DNA of 64,000 nt. Source: HGM04593 sp045591315 (GTDB lineage: Bacteria; Bacteroidota; Bacteroidia; Bacteroidales; Bacteroidaceae). The position numbers and the translations under genes are program-made. This document shows positions 32,251-41,562 of this stretch, piece after piece. The DNA is taken from contig JAZNSN010000045.1 of NCBI GenBank assembly GCA_045591315.1, positions 26,217-90,216 on the forward strand, written 5' to 3'. Numbering within the stretch: position 1 is the stretch's first letter; every line of letters begins with the position of its first letter. Below the pieces are notes generated by a model. The model did not search any database and had not been told where the DNA came from. It worked only from the letters and a program-made list of their open reading frames with translations.

Positions 32251-33015
32251 TCACAGATCCTTGCTTTCTCCCTCTATGTAATGCTTGCGCTCTATTGTCT
32301 TGCCATCAAAGGCCACATATGCGAATGTAGATATCCAGTCACCCAAGAAGATGCATCGCGAGTTCTCTCCAAGAAGCATATCCTCATCTATATGACGATG
32401 CCCGAAGATGAAGCAATCCACGTCGGGATGATTCTGAAGATACTTTTTGGCAAAGATTACAGAATGTTCCTTATCGGCACCCATAAACGGCACATCCCCC
32501 TTGACCTTGTGCTCCATCATGCTATGACGTGCCCAGCTATGCCCCATCCAGAGACTCCAGCGCGGATGAATCATCGAGAACATCCGCCTAAGGAAACGGC
32601 TGCGGAATCCGGCACGCATGAAACGGTACATTCTGTCATCGGAGAACTCGTCACCGTGCGCAAGGAAGAACTCCTTACCGTATAGTTCAACGAGGCATGG
32701 CTCACGATGAATCGTCATTCCGCACTCTTTCTCGAAGTAGTTGAGACACCATTGGTCGTGATTTCCTGTAAAGAAATGTACCTCAACTCCATTGTCGGTC
32801 AATTCTGAAACCTTGCCCAGGAAACGTGTATATCCTTTGGGGACAGCATACCGGAACTCATACCAGAAGTCGAACATGTCGCCGAGCATATATACTGCAG
32901 CAGCTTCGTCCTTTATCTTGTCGAGGAACGACACTAGACGGCGTTCATGAGTACGGCTATGCTCGATAGCCCACGAACCGAGATGCGCATCGGAGAGGAA
33001 ATATATCTTTTTCAT
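32251..33015 (-). CDS. lpxH: UDP-2,3-diacylglucosamine diphosphatase (LpxH-like)
   Basis: A calcineurin-type metallophosphoesterase of 254 residues, likely the lipid A enzyme that splits UDP-2,3-diacylglucosamine to lipid X and UMP at the inner membrane. Metal motifs are in order: SDAHLG, LGDMFDFW, TGNHD, AHGDE and FGHRH. The insert FRSRFLRRMFSMIHPRWSLWMGHSWARHS is the lipid-binding helical cap of LpxH. The start is MKKIYFLSDAHLG; upstream in-frame codons overlap the preceding gene's end. It is the last of four tightly spaced minus-strand genes. Confidence 0.88.
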   Translation of the reverse strand: MKKIYFLSDAHLGSWAIEHSRTHERRLVSFLDKIKDEAAAVYMLGDMFDFWYEFRYAVPKGYTRFLGKVSELTDNGVEVHFFTGNHDQWCLNYFEKECGMTIHREPCLVELYGKEFFLAHGDEFSDDRMYRFMRAGFRSRFLRRMFSMIHPRWSLWMGHSWARHSMMEHKVKGDVPFMGADKEHSVIFAKKYLQNHPDVDCFIFGHRHIDEDMLLGENSRCIFLGDWISTFAYVAFDGKTIERKHYIEGESKDL

Positions 33016-33059
33016 AGTTCTCGTATATGGATTCAGAGAGGTTCTTGTTTCATGAAGCA

Positions 33060-33371
33060 TTAGAGCAGGCCCAATTCCAGCTTTGCCTCTTCTGTCATAA
33101 GGTCCTGGCTCCATTCAGGCTCGAACACAAGGTTAAGATTCACGGCAGTGACACCCTCTATTGCCTCTACCTTCATGCGGACATCTTCCATCATGAAATC
33201 AGCAGCCGGACAGTTGGGAGCAGTGAGTGTCATATCAATATCGACAGAACAGTCCTCCTTGACCTCTATGCGGTATATAAGCCCCAAATCGTATATGTTA
33301 ACCGGTATCTCAGGGTCATAGACCGTCTTTATCATTTCAACAATCTTCTCTTCGAGTTCAATCTTTTCCAT
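33060..33371 (-). CDS. DUF59/MIP18 family protein, SufT- or PaaD-like
   Basis: A 103-residue protein of the MIP18 (DUF59) family, which assists iron-sulfur cluster assembly or delivery. The core YDPEIPVNIYDLGLIYRIEV and the reactive-Cys segment MTLTAPNCPAADFMMEDV are present, and the C-terminus has the usual VFEPEWSQDLMTEEAKLELGL. It lies 14 nt from radC and 44 nt from lpxH in the same run. Stand-alone Bacteroidetes members are usually taken as SufT-like; this is not proven here. Confidence 0.9.
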   Translation of the reverse strand: MEKIELEEKIVEMIKTVYDPEIPVNIYDLGLIYRIEVKEDCSVDIDMTLTAPNCPAADFMMEDVRMKVEAIEGVTAVNLNLVFEPEWSQDLMTEEAKLELGLL

Positions 33372-33385
33372 ATCATTTCATGCCT

Positions 33386-34084
33386 TTACAGGCGAGCCTC
33401 ATCATTATAACTGTAATATTTTCTGTCGGTAAGGACTATATGGTCGAGCATTCGTATATTCATAACCTTGCATGCCTGTGAAAGGTTTTCAGTCAACTTG
33501 TCATCTTCGCGGCTCGGCTTTATGTTGCCCGACGGATGGTTATGGCACAGAGCTATGGCCGTCGCACGCTTCATCAACGCCTCGCGCATTACAAGCCTTA
33601 CATCGACAACTGTAGCGGTGAGCCCTCCGCTGCCTATCAGCACATGGTCAATCACGCGGTGCATATTGTTCATCAACAGAACATAACAGCGTTCAACGGG
33701 CGCATCGCACAATATAGGATGAAAATATCCGTATATATCCTTTGACGACGTTATCCGGATAGCTTCAGTACGTTCGTCACTAGCACGCCGTTTCCACAAT
33801 TCACATGCAGCCACTATCGTTATGGCTTTTGCCTCACCGATACCCCTGAAAGTGCAGAGGTCATCGACCGAAAGCCTGGACAGCTCGGCAATGCTGTCAC
33901 CGCACGAGGCCAGCACCCTTTTCATCAGTGCTACGGCCGACTCCTTGTCGTTTCCGGAACCCACAAGTATTGCCAACAGTTCCGACTTGCTGAGCGAAGA
34001 GATGCCATGCATCATGGCCTTCTCACGAGGACGCTCGTCAAGAGGCCACTCCTTTATGCTTTGCCTCAACTTTTCTTCGGCCAT
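33386..34084 (-). CDS. radC: RadC family JAMM-domain protein
   Basis: A 232-residue RadC protein, once tied to DNA repair but of unclear role. The N-terminal helix-hairpin-helix region (FRGIGEAKAITIVAACEL, about 73-90) is followed by an MPN/JAMM metalloprotease-like fold with the zinc motif CHNHPSGNIKPSREDD (around 175-190) and an upstream Glu in VMREAL. It begins 2 nt after the GT2 stop, so translation is likely coupled. Confidence 0.95.
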   Translation of the reverse strand: MAEEKLRQSIKEWPLDERPREKAMMHGISSLSKSELLAILVGSGNDKESAVALMKRVLASCGDSIAELSRLSVDDLCTFRGIGEAKAITIVAACELWKRRASDERTEAIRITSSKDIYGYFHPILCDAPVERCYVLLMNNMHRVIDHVLIGSGGLTATVVDVRLVMREALMKRATAIALCHNHPSGNIKPSREDDKLTENLSQACKVMNIRMLDHIVLTDRKYYSYNDEARL

Positions 34085-34086
34085 AC

Positions 34087-35082
34087 TTATCCTCTGTTAT
34101 ATATTTTGGTAAGGTTCTCTTTTGTCTCAAGAGGCTGCTTCAGAATCATCTTGTACCAGAATGCCTTCAGGAATCCCATTCCATAGCCGGTTATCTGCAC
34201 TGCTGCAGCAACCACCGACAAGGAAGCAACCTTAAAGCTTCTGTTCTTGAACAGGGAATCGAAGAATATAAGAAGCATGTAGAACAAAGGGAGAAGCAAC
34301 AGCCAGGGACAGAAGAAAGAGGCCGCAAGAAGCACCGCACCCATTATGAGCATCAATGCCGGTGCCGCATGCACCGCCTTCAGCGAACCGGGATGTATAA
34401 GCTGTAGCCATATGCGTGCCTGCCCGAAGTTGTTCACCTGCTTGTAGAAACGCTTCATGTCGATTCGTCTCTTGTGATAGACATACACCTCTCGTATAAG
34501 GCGTATATTGAAACCTGCATTGCGAATCCTTATGCTGAGGTCGATATCCTCACCCATCATATCCTTGAAATCGCCCACTTTCCTATAGACCTCCTTAGAA
34601 AGGCCCATATTGAATGTGCGCGGACAGAACTTCTCCATCACTGCCTTGCCACCGCGTATGCCGCCGGTTGTCCAGAACGAAGTCATGGCATGACTGACAG
34701 CCTTCTGCATATCGGAGAAAGAGCTGTCGGCAGCATCGGGACCGCCAAAACAGTCGCAATAGCCGTTCTTCATCGCCTCTTCGAGCTTTTCGAAGTATGT
34801 AGGCGGAAGAATCACATCGGAGTCGAAGAACAGCAGATAATCACCTTCGGCCCTCTCCATGCCATAGTTGCGCGTATCGCTGCGACCCGAATTATCCTTG
34901 TAGAAATAGCGGACAGTAAAAAAAGAACGATAGTGACCAAGCAAATGATCACACCGTTCTTTTGAGCCATCCTCTATAATCAGCAACTCAAATGGTTTTA
35001 CCGTCTGAGCCGACAGGCTGTCGAGCAGTTCCTTTACCTCGCCGGGCCTGTTATATACCGGAACAATTATAGAGTATAACAA
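34087..35082 (-). CDS. Family 2 glycosyltransferase with C-terminal membrane segments
   Basis: A 331-residue GT-A fold transferase, probably working on cell-surface glycans at the inner membrane. It starts LYSIIVPVYNRPGEVKELLDSL. The nucleotide-sugar site has IIEDGS and the DxD motif FFDSDV (about 90), and the catalytic-base region is MGEDIDLSIRI (about 182). Two or three hydrophobic spans lie at about 233-275. No ATG is in reach: an in-frame TAA stands two codons before a TTG at 35082, and the family's N-terminus begins immediately after, so a TTG (or ATT) start is forced. It heads the tight run with radC, the DUF59 gene and lpxH. Sugar and acceptor are unknown. Confidence 0.88.
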   Translation of the reverse strand: MLYSIIVPVYNRPGEVKELLDSLSAQTVKPFELLIIEDGSKERCDHLLGHYRSFFTVRYFYKDNSGRSDTRNYGMERAEGDYLLFFDSDVILPPTYFEKLEEAMKNGYCDCFGGPDAADSSFSDMQKAVSHAMTSFWTTGGIRGGKAVMEKFCPRTFNMGLSKEVYRKVGDFKDMMGEDIDLSIRIRNAGFNIRLIREVYVYHKRRIDMKRFYKQVNNFGQARIWLQLIHPGSLKAVHAAPALMLIMGAVLLAASFFCPWLLLLPLFYMLLIFFDSLFKNRSFKVASLSVVAAAVQITGYGMGFLKAFWYKMILKQPLETKENLTKIYNRG

Positions 35083-35134
35083 AATTTAGTATTTAAGGTT
35101 TATACATTAAAAAGCCGATACCCGGAATGCAATG

Positions 35135-35150
35135 CAAAGGACATCCTTTG
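35135..35150. terminator. Small dyad between efp and the GT2 gene
   Basis: CAAAGGA-CA-TCCTTTG, extended with bulges by ATGC/GCAT on the flanks. It could attenuate read-through from efp into the GT2 run, but there is no T-run. Confidence 0.3.
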
Positions 35151-35184
35151 AGCATCCTTGATCCTCATCTTTTTAACAGGCTAA

Positions 35185-35751
35185 TCAAGCCTTTACACGA
35201 CCTACGTATGAACCGTCGCGGGTATCAACCTCAACGAGCTCGCCCTCATTGATGAAGAGAGGAACACGAATCTCGGCACCTGTCTCCAATGTAGCAGGCT
35301 TTGTTGCGTTGGTAGCTGTATCGCCCTTGAGACCAGGCTCTGTATAAGTGATTGCAAGAACAACCTTTACAGGCATATCGGCAAAGAGAATAGTCTCTGT
35401 TGAAGCATCGGTAACAACCTCAAGTGTCATACCCTCCTTCATGTAGGCAACACCGTTTATCTGGTCGCCTGAGATGTTTACCTGCTCGTATGTCTCCTGG
35501 TTCATGAATACGTATTCGTCACCCTCCTGGTAGAGATACTGGTAAGGACGGCGCTCAACGCGTACATCCTCAAGCTTCTCACCGATGTTGAAACGACGCT
35601 CTAGAACGTAGCCGTCAACAACGTCTTTCAGCTTTGTACGCATGAAAGTGTTACCCTTGCCCGGCTTTACGTGCAGGAAGTCGATGCAGAAATACAACTT
35701 GCCATCCATGCGGATAGCTGTACCGATTTTGATGTCTTGAGCATTAATCAT
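35185..35751 (-). CDS. efp: Elongation factor P
   Basis: Relieves ribosome stalling at polyproline. The 188-residue, three-domain protein begins MINAQDIKIGTAIRMDGKLYFCIDFLHVKPGKGNTFMRTKLKDV. The loop PGKGN carries the Lys that is modified or acts unmodified at the peptidyl centre. Domains II and III end with GEIRVPLF-type and VDTRDGSYVGRV motifs. The ATG at 35751 is preferred over one at 35784 because EF-P proteins begin this close to the KOW-like domain. A promoter lies at 35822-35853. Confidence 0.97.
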   Translation of the reverse strand: MINAQDIKIGTAIRMDGKLYFCIDFLHVKPGKGNTFMRTKLKDVVDGYVLERRFNIGEKLEDVRVERRPYQYLYQEGDEYVFMNQETYEQVNISGDQINGVAYMKEGMTLEVVTDASTETILFADMPVKVVLAITYTEPGLKGDTATNATKPATLETGAEIRVPLFINEGELVEVDTRDGSYVGRVKA

Positions 35752-35821
35752 AATATTCTGTTTTGTGTTAATATAGTTCACCAAGAAGCACGCAATACTG
35801 TATCTTGCGCATAATCGGGTA

Positions 35822-35853
35822 CAAAGATAACAAAAACAGAGAATATATACAAC
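35822..35853 (-). promoter_or_regulatory. Promoter of efp
   Basis: Minus strand GTTG (35850-35853), 20 nt, TATCTTTG (35822-35829). The -7 box is perfect; GTTG in place of TTTG is also seen before rpsO in this window. Confidence 0.6.
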
Positions 35854-35934
35854 GGTTGCTTTCTTTTTATCTGTACACGCCCGCGATTCATACTAATAAG
35901 ATTTTATATTTAAAATTTATTAAGAATTCAATTA

Positions 35935-35965
35935 TTTCGAGAAACACGAATTATGACTAATTTTG
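35935..35965 (+). promoter_or_regulatory. Promoter of the RND efflux operon
   Basis: TTTC (35935-35938), 19 nt, TAATTTTG (35958-35965). The -7 match is perfect, with a leader of about 45 nt. No TetR- or MarR-type gene is adjacent. Confidence 0.6.
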
Positions 35966-36016
35966 TAAAATTAGAATACTATGTAAATAATTTTCAAACA
36001 AGCAAACATCATAGAC

Positions 36017-37093
36017 ATGAACAAGAAACTCAAATGGGGGCTGATAGCAACTTTGGTTGTTGCCATTGGAGCATTCGGATATTACCAGCTTACACCTAAG
36101 GAGAATGAAGAATTGTCCGCGGCCGAGAACAAGCCTAAAGGCGGAGGAAAGAAAGTTTTGAGCGTAAATGCGAAGATTCTCAAACCCCATCTGCTGACAG
36201 ACGAGATTCTGGCTGTAGGCCGTCTTGTCCCCGACGAAGAGGTACAGCTCTCGTTCGAGACATCCGGAAAAATCACAGGCATATACTTCAAGGAGGGCAG
36301 CCATGTCAAGAAAGGGATGCTTCTAGCCAAAGTAAACGACCAGCAGTACCAGGCACAGCTTGTACGCCTTGAGGCTCAGTTGCCTCTTGCCGAGGAGCGT
36401 GTATATAGACAGAATGCGCTGCTGCAGCGTGACGCCGTGAGCAAGGAAGCTCTTGAAATTGTAAAGACAGAGCTTGCAACCCTGAAAGCCGATATCGACA
36501 AGATAAAGGCTCAGATAGAAATGACTGAGCTCCGTGCACCGTTCGACGGTGTCATAGGTTTGCGCCAGGTGAGCGTAGGCGCATACGCATCCCCGACAAC
36601 CGTCATAGCCACACTCACATCGGTAAAGCCGATAAAAGTAGAGTTCTCGGTAGCGGAGCGATATGCCAACGAAGTGAAGAAAGGCACAAACCTCACCTTC
36701 CAGGTAAACGGCAGCATCGAGACATACCATGCTCAAGTATATGCCACAGAATCAAGCCTCGACCCGGAGACACACAACTTGCCCGTAAAAGCACTCTACC
36801 CCAATAGCAACGGCGAACTGATGCCGGGACTTTATGCCGACATACGCCTTAAGCAGAAAGAGATTGAGAACGCAATCGCAGTCCCTGCTGAAGCCATTGT
36901 TCCCGAAATGGGCAAGAGCAAGGTTTTCATATACAGGAACGGCAAGGCCGAACCCGTTGAAGTAACGACCGGCCTGCGTACCGAGGCCGAAGTACAGATT
37001 CTCAAAGGGCTGAGCGAAGGTGACACTATTCTGACATCAGGTACACTGCAGCTACGCAAGGGCTCAGTTGTCGAGATAGCATCAATGGAGTAA
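36017..37093 (+). CDS. RND efflux periplasmic adaptor (membrane fusion protein)
   Basis: A 358-residue adaptor linking the inner-membrane pump to its TolC partner. An N-terminal membrane anchor (WGLIATLVVAIGAFGYY) is followed by the split lipoyl/barrel-sandwich halves (FETSGKITGIYFKEGSHVKKGMLLAKV and TELRAPFDGVIGLRQVSVGAYASPTTVIATL). Between them is a short alpha-hairpin (about 105-165); then come a beta-barrel domain and the membrane-proximal domain with PAEAIVPEMGKSKVFIYRNGKAEPVEVTTG. It is first in an operon: the pump starts 21 nt later. Confidence 0.95.
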   Translation: MNKKLKWGLIATLVVAIGAFGYYQLTPKENEELSAAENKPKGGGKKVLSVNAKILKPHLLTDEILAVGRLVPDEEVQLSFETSGKITGIYFKEGSHVKKGMLLAKVNDQQYQAQLVRLEAQLPLAEERVYRQNALLQRDAVSKEALEIVKTELATLKADIDKIKAQIEMTELRAPFDGVIGLRQVSVGAYASPTTVIATLTSVKPIKVEFSVAERYANEVKKGTNLTFQVNGSIETYHAQVYATESSLDPETHNLPVKALYPNSNGELMPGLYADIRLKQKEIENAIAVPAEAIVPEMGKSKVFIYRNGKAEPVEVTTGLRTEAEVQILKGLSEGDTILTSGTLQLRKGSVVEIASME

Positions 37094-37114
37094 CACTGCA
37101 TAAAAGGCAAGGAT

Positions 37115-40100
37115 ATGAATATTTCAGAACTAAGTATCCGCAGGCCGGTGCTTGCAACGGTACTCACAATCATAATAATCCTTTTCGGCATGATAGGATA
37201 CTACACGCTAGGAGTACGTGAGTACCCTTCGGTCGATAACCCTATAATATCGGTGAGCTGCAGCTATGCCGGAGCCAATGCCGATGTAATAGAGAACCAG
37301 ATAACTGAACCGCTGGAGCAGAACATCAACGGTATTCCGGGAATACGTTCGCTGACCAGTGTGAGCCAGCAGGGAAACTGCCGCATCACAATTGAATTCG
37401 AACTGTCGGTTGACCTTGAGACTGCAGCCAACGACGTTCGCGACAAAGTATCTCGCGCACAGCGTTACCTGCCACGCGACTGCGACCCTCCTACTGTATC
37501 AAAAGCCGATGCCGACGCCATGCCTATACTCATGGTGGCCGTGCAGAGCGACAAGCGTTCGTTGCTTGAACTGAGCGAAATTGCCGACCTTACGGTAAAG
37601 GAGCAGCTGCAGACAATTCCCGACGTGAGCGGTGTACAGATATGGGGAGAGAAACGTTATTCCATGCGTATATGGCTCGATCCGGTGAGAATGGCAGCAT
37701 ACGGGCTTACCCCGATTGATGTCAAGAATGCTGTCACAAAAGAGAATGTCGAACTGCCGTCGGGAAGCATCGAAGGAAACACTGTAGAGCTTACACTCCG
37801 CACTATGGGACAGATGCATACCGCACAGGAGTTCGGGAACATAATACTCAAGGAGAGCAACGGAAGCGTGGTACGTGTAAACGACATAGCACGGACAGAA
37901 CTGGGCCCCGCCGACATCAAGAGCTACATGAAGATGAACGGAGTACCGATGGTGGGCGTAGTAGTAGTACCGCAACCGGGAGCCAACCACATTGAGATTG
38001 CCGATGCCGTCTATGAGCGCATGGAGATGATGAAGAAGGACCTTCCTGACGATGTGCAATACTCATACGGCTTCGACAACACAAAGTTCATACGCGCATC
38101 AATAGACGAGGTGAAAAGCACGGTATATGAGGCTTTCGTGCTTGTGATAATAATCATCTTTCTCTTTCTGCGCGACTGGCGCGTAACGCTCATTCCATGT
38201 ATTGTCATTCCGGTGTCGCTAATCGGCGCATTCTTCGTGATGTATGTAGCCGGTTTCTCGATAAACGTGCTCACCATGCTTGCCATCGTGCTTTCGGTAG
38301 GCCTTGTAGTAGATGACGCAATCGTGATGACAGAGAATATCTATATCCGCATCGAGCAAGGCATGAAGCCGTTCAAGGCCGGAATAGAGGGAGCAAAGGA
38401 GATTTTCTTCGCCGTAATATCCACAACAATCACTCTTATAGCCGTATTCCTTCCGATTGTATTCATGGAGGGAACCAGCGGAAGGCTATTCCGCGAGTTC
38501 AGCTTCGTTGTCGCAGGCTCGGTTATAATCTCCTCATTCACAGCCCTCACATTCACTCCGATGCTTGCGACCAAGATTCTGAAGAGGCGCAAGGAGCAGA
38601 AATGGTTCTACCGCAAGACCGAACCGTTCTTTGCCGGCATGAACATGTATTACGAGAAATCTTTGGCTGCGTTCCTTAATCACCGTTGGATTGCAATACC
38701 AGTCACACTCGTAATGTTCGTGCTCATAGGCTATCTATGGGGCGAGATTCCTGCAGAGATGGCTCCTATGGAGGACCGTTCGCAGATTACGGTAAACACC
38801 AGAGGTGCAGAGGGAGTGAGCTACGAATACATGCGCGACTACACCGAAGAGATAACAATGCTCGTCGATTCAATAGTACCCGATGCAGCTTCGGTAACAT
38901 CGCGTGTATCAAGCGGAAGCGGAAACATAAGGATTACCCTAAAGGACCTTGATGAGCGCGACTATACCCAGATGGAGGTTGCCGAGAAGCTTACCAAAGC
39001 TGTGAGCACACGCACCAAGGCGCGCGCATTCGTACAGCAGCAGTCATCATTCGGCGGACGAAGAGGAAGCATGCCTGTACAATATGTAATACAGGCTACG
39101 AGCATTGAAAAGCTGCAGAAGGTTCTCCCGGAGTTCCTGCAGAAGGTACACGAGAACCCGGTGTTCAAGATGGCAGATGCCGACCTCAAGTTCAGCAGCC
39201 CAGAGATGCGCGTTAACATAAACCGCAACAAGGCCGGAACAATGGGAGCAAGCGTACGCGATCTGGCAGAGACACTCCAGTACGGACTCAGCGGACAGCG
39301 CATGGGCTACTTCTACATGAACGGCAAGCAGTATGAAATCATCGGACAGATTGACCGACAGCAGCGCAACACACCGTCGAGTGTAAAATCGATATATATA
39401 CGCAGCAACAAGGGCGATATGATACAGCTCGACAACCTTGTAGAGTTCGCCGAGTCGGTCACACCGCCTAAGCTGTATCACTATAACCGATTCCTGTCGG
39501 CTACCATATCGGCCGGACTTGCCGAAGGGAAGACCATCGGAGACGGACTCAACGAGATGGACAAGATTGCCGAGGAGGTGCTTGACGATACATTCCGCAC
39601 AGCACTTGCAGGTGACTCCAAAGAGTTCCGCGAGAGCTCTTCGAGCCTTATGTTTGCGTTCATTCTCGCACTGGTGCTCATATATCTCATACTCGCGGCA
39701 CAATTCGAGAGCTTCAAGGACCCGTTCATCATAATGCTTACAGTGCCTCTGGCCATTGCCGGTGCGCTTATATTCATGTATTTCGGCGGAATAACCATGA
39801 ACATATTCAGCCAGATTGGAATAATAATGCTCATTGGCCTTGTTGCGAAGAACGGTATCCTCATTGTGGAGTTCGCCAACCAGAAACAGGAGAACGGAGA
39901 GAGCAAGTTCGAGGCTATAAGAAATGCCTCGCTGCAGCGTTTGCGCCCGATTCTGATGACAAGCGTATCAACGATTCTGGGCCTCCTTCCGCTTACCTTC
40001 GCAACAGCCGAAGGAGCCAACCAGCGCATAGCCATGGGTACAGCAGTAGTAGGTGGAATGCTTGTATCGACAATTCTCACGATGTATATCGTACCGGCAA

Positions 40101-40144
40101 TTTACAGCTATATATCAACCGAACGTAAAGAGAAAGAAGAATGA
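37115..40144 (+). CDS. RND efflux pump, HAE1/AcrB-like
   Basis: A proton-driven inner-membrane exporter of 1009 residues, trimeric by homology. It has twelve predicted membrane spans with two large periplasmic loops. It begins MNISELSIRRPVLATVLTIIIILFGMIGYY. The TM4 proton-relay Asp pair is in SVGLVVDDAIVMTENIYIRIEQG, and TM10 has the conserved Lys in IGLVAKNGILIVEFANQ. Residues such as SVSQQGNCRITIEF belong to the porter domain. The stop overlaps the next tolC start (ATGA). The hydrophobic-drug (HAE1) branch is more likely than heavy metal, given the absence of Met/His clusters; actual substrates are unknown. Confidence 0.96.
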   Translation: MNISELSIRRPVLATVLTIIIILFGMIGYYTLGVREYPSVDNPIISVSCSYAGANADVIENQITEPLEQNINGIPGIRSLTSVSQQGNCRITIEFELSVDLETAANDVRDKVSRAQRYLPRDCDPPTVSKADADAMPILMVAVQSDKRSLLELSEIADLTVKEQLQTIPDVSGVQIWGEKRYSMRIWLDPVRMAAYGLTPIDVKNAVTKENVELPSGSIEGNTVELTLRTMGQMHTAQEFGNIILKESNGSVVRVNDIARTELGPADIKSYMKMNGVPMVGVVVVPQPGANHIEIADAVYERMEMMKKDLPDDVQYSYGFDNTKFIRASIDEVKSTVYEAFVLVIIIIFLFLRDWRVTLIPCIVIPVSLIGAFFVMYVAGFSINVLTMLAIVLSVGLVVDDAIVMTENIYIRIEQGMKPFKAGIEGAKEIFFAVISTTITLIAVFLPIVFMEGTSGRLFREFSFVVAGSVIISSFTALTFTPMLATKILKRRKEQKWFYRKTEPFFAGMNMYYEKSLAAFLNHRWIAIPVTLVMFVLIGYLWGEIPAEMAPMEDRSQITVNTRGAEGVSYEYMRDYTEEITMLVDSIVPDAASVTSRVSSGSGNIRITLKDLDERDYTQMEVAEKLTKAVSTRTKARAFVQQQSSFGGRRGSMPVQYVIQATSIEKLQKVLPEFLQKVHENPVFKMADADLKFSSPEMRVNINRNKAGTMGASVRDLAETLQYGLSGQRMGYFYMNGKQYEIIGQIDRQQRNTPSSVKSIYIRSNKGDMIQLDNLVEFAESVTPPKLYHYNRFLSATISAGLAEGKTIGDGLNEMDKIAEEVLDDTFRTALAGDSKEFRESSSSLMFAFILALVLIYLILAAQFESFKDPFIIMLTVPLAIAGALIFMYFGGITMNIFSQIGIIMLIGLVAKNGILIVEFANQKQENGESKFEAIRNASLQRLRPILMTSVSTILGLLPLTFATAEGANQRIAMGTAVVGGMLVSTILTMYIVPAIYSYISTERKEKEE

Positions 40145-41457
40145 TAAGAAAAGCAATAGTATCGGCATGCCTTATGGCTATGGCCATAATTGCCGATGCA
40201 CAGACATATACGCTCCGCAAATGCCTGGAGACAGGGCTTGAGAACAACTACTCGCTACGCATAGTACGCAATGAGGAGCAGATTGCACACAACAACGCCA
40301 CTCTGGCGAATGCAGGCTACCTGCCGACTGTTGACCTGAATGCAGGCTACAAGGGAACAGTGAGCAGCAGCGATTCTAAAGTGCGCTCCACCGGAGAGAT
40401 ACAGGAGATGCGCAATTCGCTCGACCACACCCTGAATGCAGGAATCGGTCTCAATTGGACCATATTCGACGGATTCAAGATAAGCACCAGCTACAAACAG
40501 CTGAAAGAGATGGAGCGCATGGGCGAGACTGCAACACGCATTGCCATTGAAGACTTCATGGCAGGCCTTGCAGCAGAGTACTACAACTTCCTGCACCAGA
40601 GGCTCCGACTTGCCAACTACTACTATGCTGTAAAGTTGTCAAAAGAACGCTTGCGCATCGTAGAGGAGCGTTACAATATAGGTAATTTCTCTCGTCTTGA
40701 CTACCAGCAGGCCAAAGTCGATTTCAATGCCGACAGCGCAAAGTACATGAAACAGCAAGAGGTAGTCCTGACATCGCGCATCGCCCTCAACGAAATGATG
40801 GCAATAGACCAGGTATATACCCCGATAGAGACAGAAGAGAAAGATATTGAAACAAATGCTCTCCTCGACTTCACCGACCTTTGGAACTCAACTCTGGCAA
40901 GCAATGCCAACCTTCTGCTTGCCGAGCAGAACAGCCGTCTGTCGCAGCTCGACTACAAGAAGGTGATTTCGCGCAACTATCCGTATGTAAAGCTGAATGC
41001 AGGGTATGACTTCACTTATAACAAATATGACACGAACAGCTATCTCCGCCGAAGCAATTGGGGCGGCAGTGCCGGCATTACAATAGGATTCAATCTTTGG
41101 GACGGCAACCGTCGCCGTGAAAAGCGCAATGCAAGGATTGAAATCGAGAATGCCAAGCTTCAGCGCAACCAGCTTGAACTCGCGCTTAAGGCCGACCTGG
41201 GAAACCTTTGGCAGGCATACCAGAACAACCTCCAGCTGCTTGCCCTTGAGAAACACAATGTAGTCACAGCACGCGAGAACCACGAGATTGCCAAGGAGCG
41301 TTACATGCTAGGAGACCTGTCGGGCTTCGAGATGCGTGAGGCGCAGAAGAGCCTTCTCGATGCCGAAGAGAGACTCCTGTCGGTTGAATACGACACCAAG
41401 ATATGCGAAATATCGCTTATGCAGCTAAGCGGAAATATCAAGGAACTGCTTAAGTAA
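40141..41457 (+). CDS. TolC-family outer membrane channel of the RND system
   Basis: The outer-membrane exit channel, 438 residues. The signal peptide (MIRKAIVSACLMAMAIIADAQ) is followed by two outer membrane efflux protein repeats. Typical stretches are YTLRKCLETGLENNYSLRIVRNEEQIA, LGINWTIFDG-like (GIGLNWTIFDGFKIST), VEERYNIGNFSRLDYQQAKVDFN and AKERYMLGDLSGFEMREAQKSLLDAEERLLSVEYD. It overlaps the pump gene by 4 nt and completes the tripartite set adaptor-pump-channel. Confidence 0.95.
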   Translation: MIRKAIVSACLMAMAIIADAQTYTLRKCLETGLENNYSLRIVRNEEQIAHNNATLANAGYLPTVDLNAGYKGTVSSSDSKVRSTGEIQEMRNSLDHTLNAGIGLNWTIFDGFKISTSYKQLKEMERMGETATRIAIEDFMAGLAAEYYNFLHQRLRLANYYYAVKLSKERLRIVEERYNIGNFSRLDYQQAKVDFNADSAKYMKQQEVVLTSRIALNEMMAIDQVYTPIETEEKDIETNALLDFTDLWNSTLASNANLLLAEQNSRLSQLDYKKVISRNYPYVKLNAGYDFTYNKYDTNSYLRRSNWGGSAGITIGFNLWDGNRRREKRNARIEIENAKLQRNQLELALKADLGNLWQAYQNNLQLLALEKHNVVTARENHEIAKERYMLGDLSGFEMREAQKSLLDAEERLLSVEYDTKICEISLMQLSGNIKELLK

Positions 41458-41513
41458 TTCGTTTCTTTATAAAGAATTCCGACAAGTTGTTAGGTATAAT
41501 CAACAACATTCCG

Positions 41514-41521
41514 TACCTTTG
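41514..41521 (+). promoter_or_regulatory. -7 box for the TonB-dependent receptor gene
   Basis: TACCTTTG, exact -7 match, 41 nt before the ATG at 41563. A GTTA lies 21 nt upstream in the -33 place, a poor match. It suggests the receptor has its own promoter rather than being the fourth gene of the efflux operon. Confidence 0.5.
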
Positions 41522-41562
41522 CGACCGTTTTTCACAAAGTAAAGTATTTTTACCACATAAAA

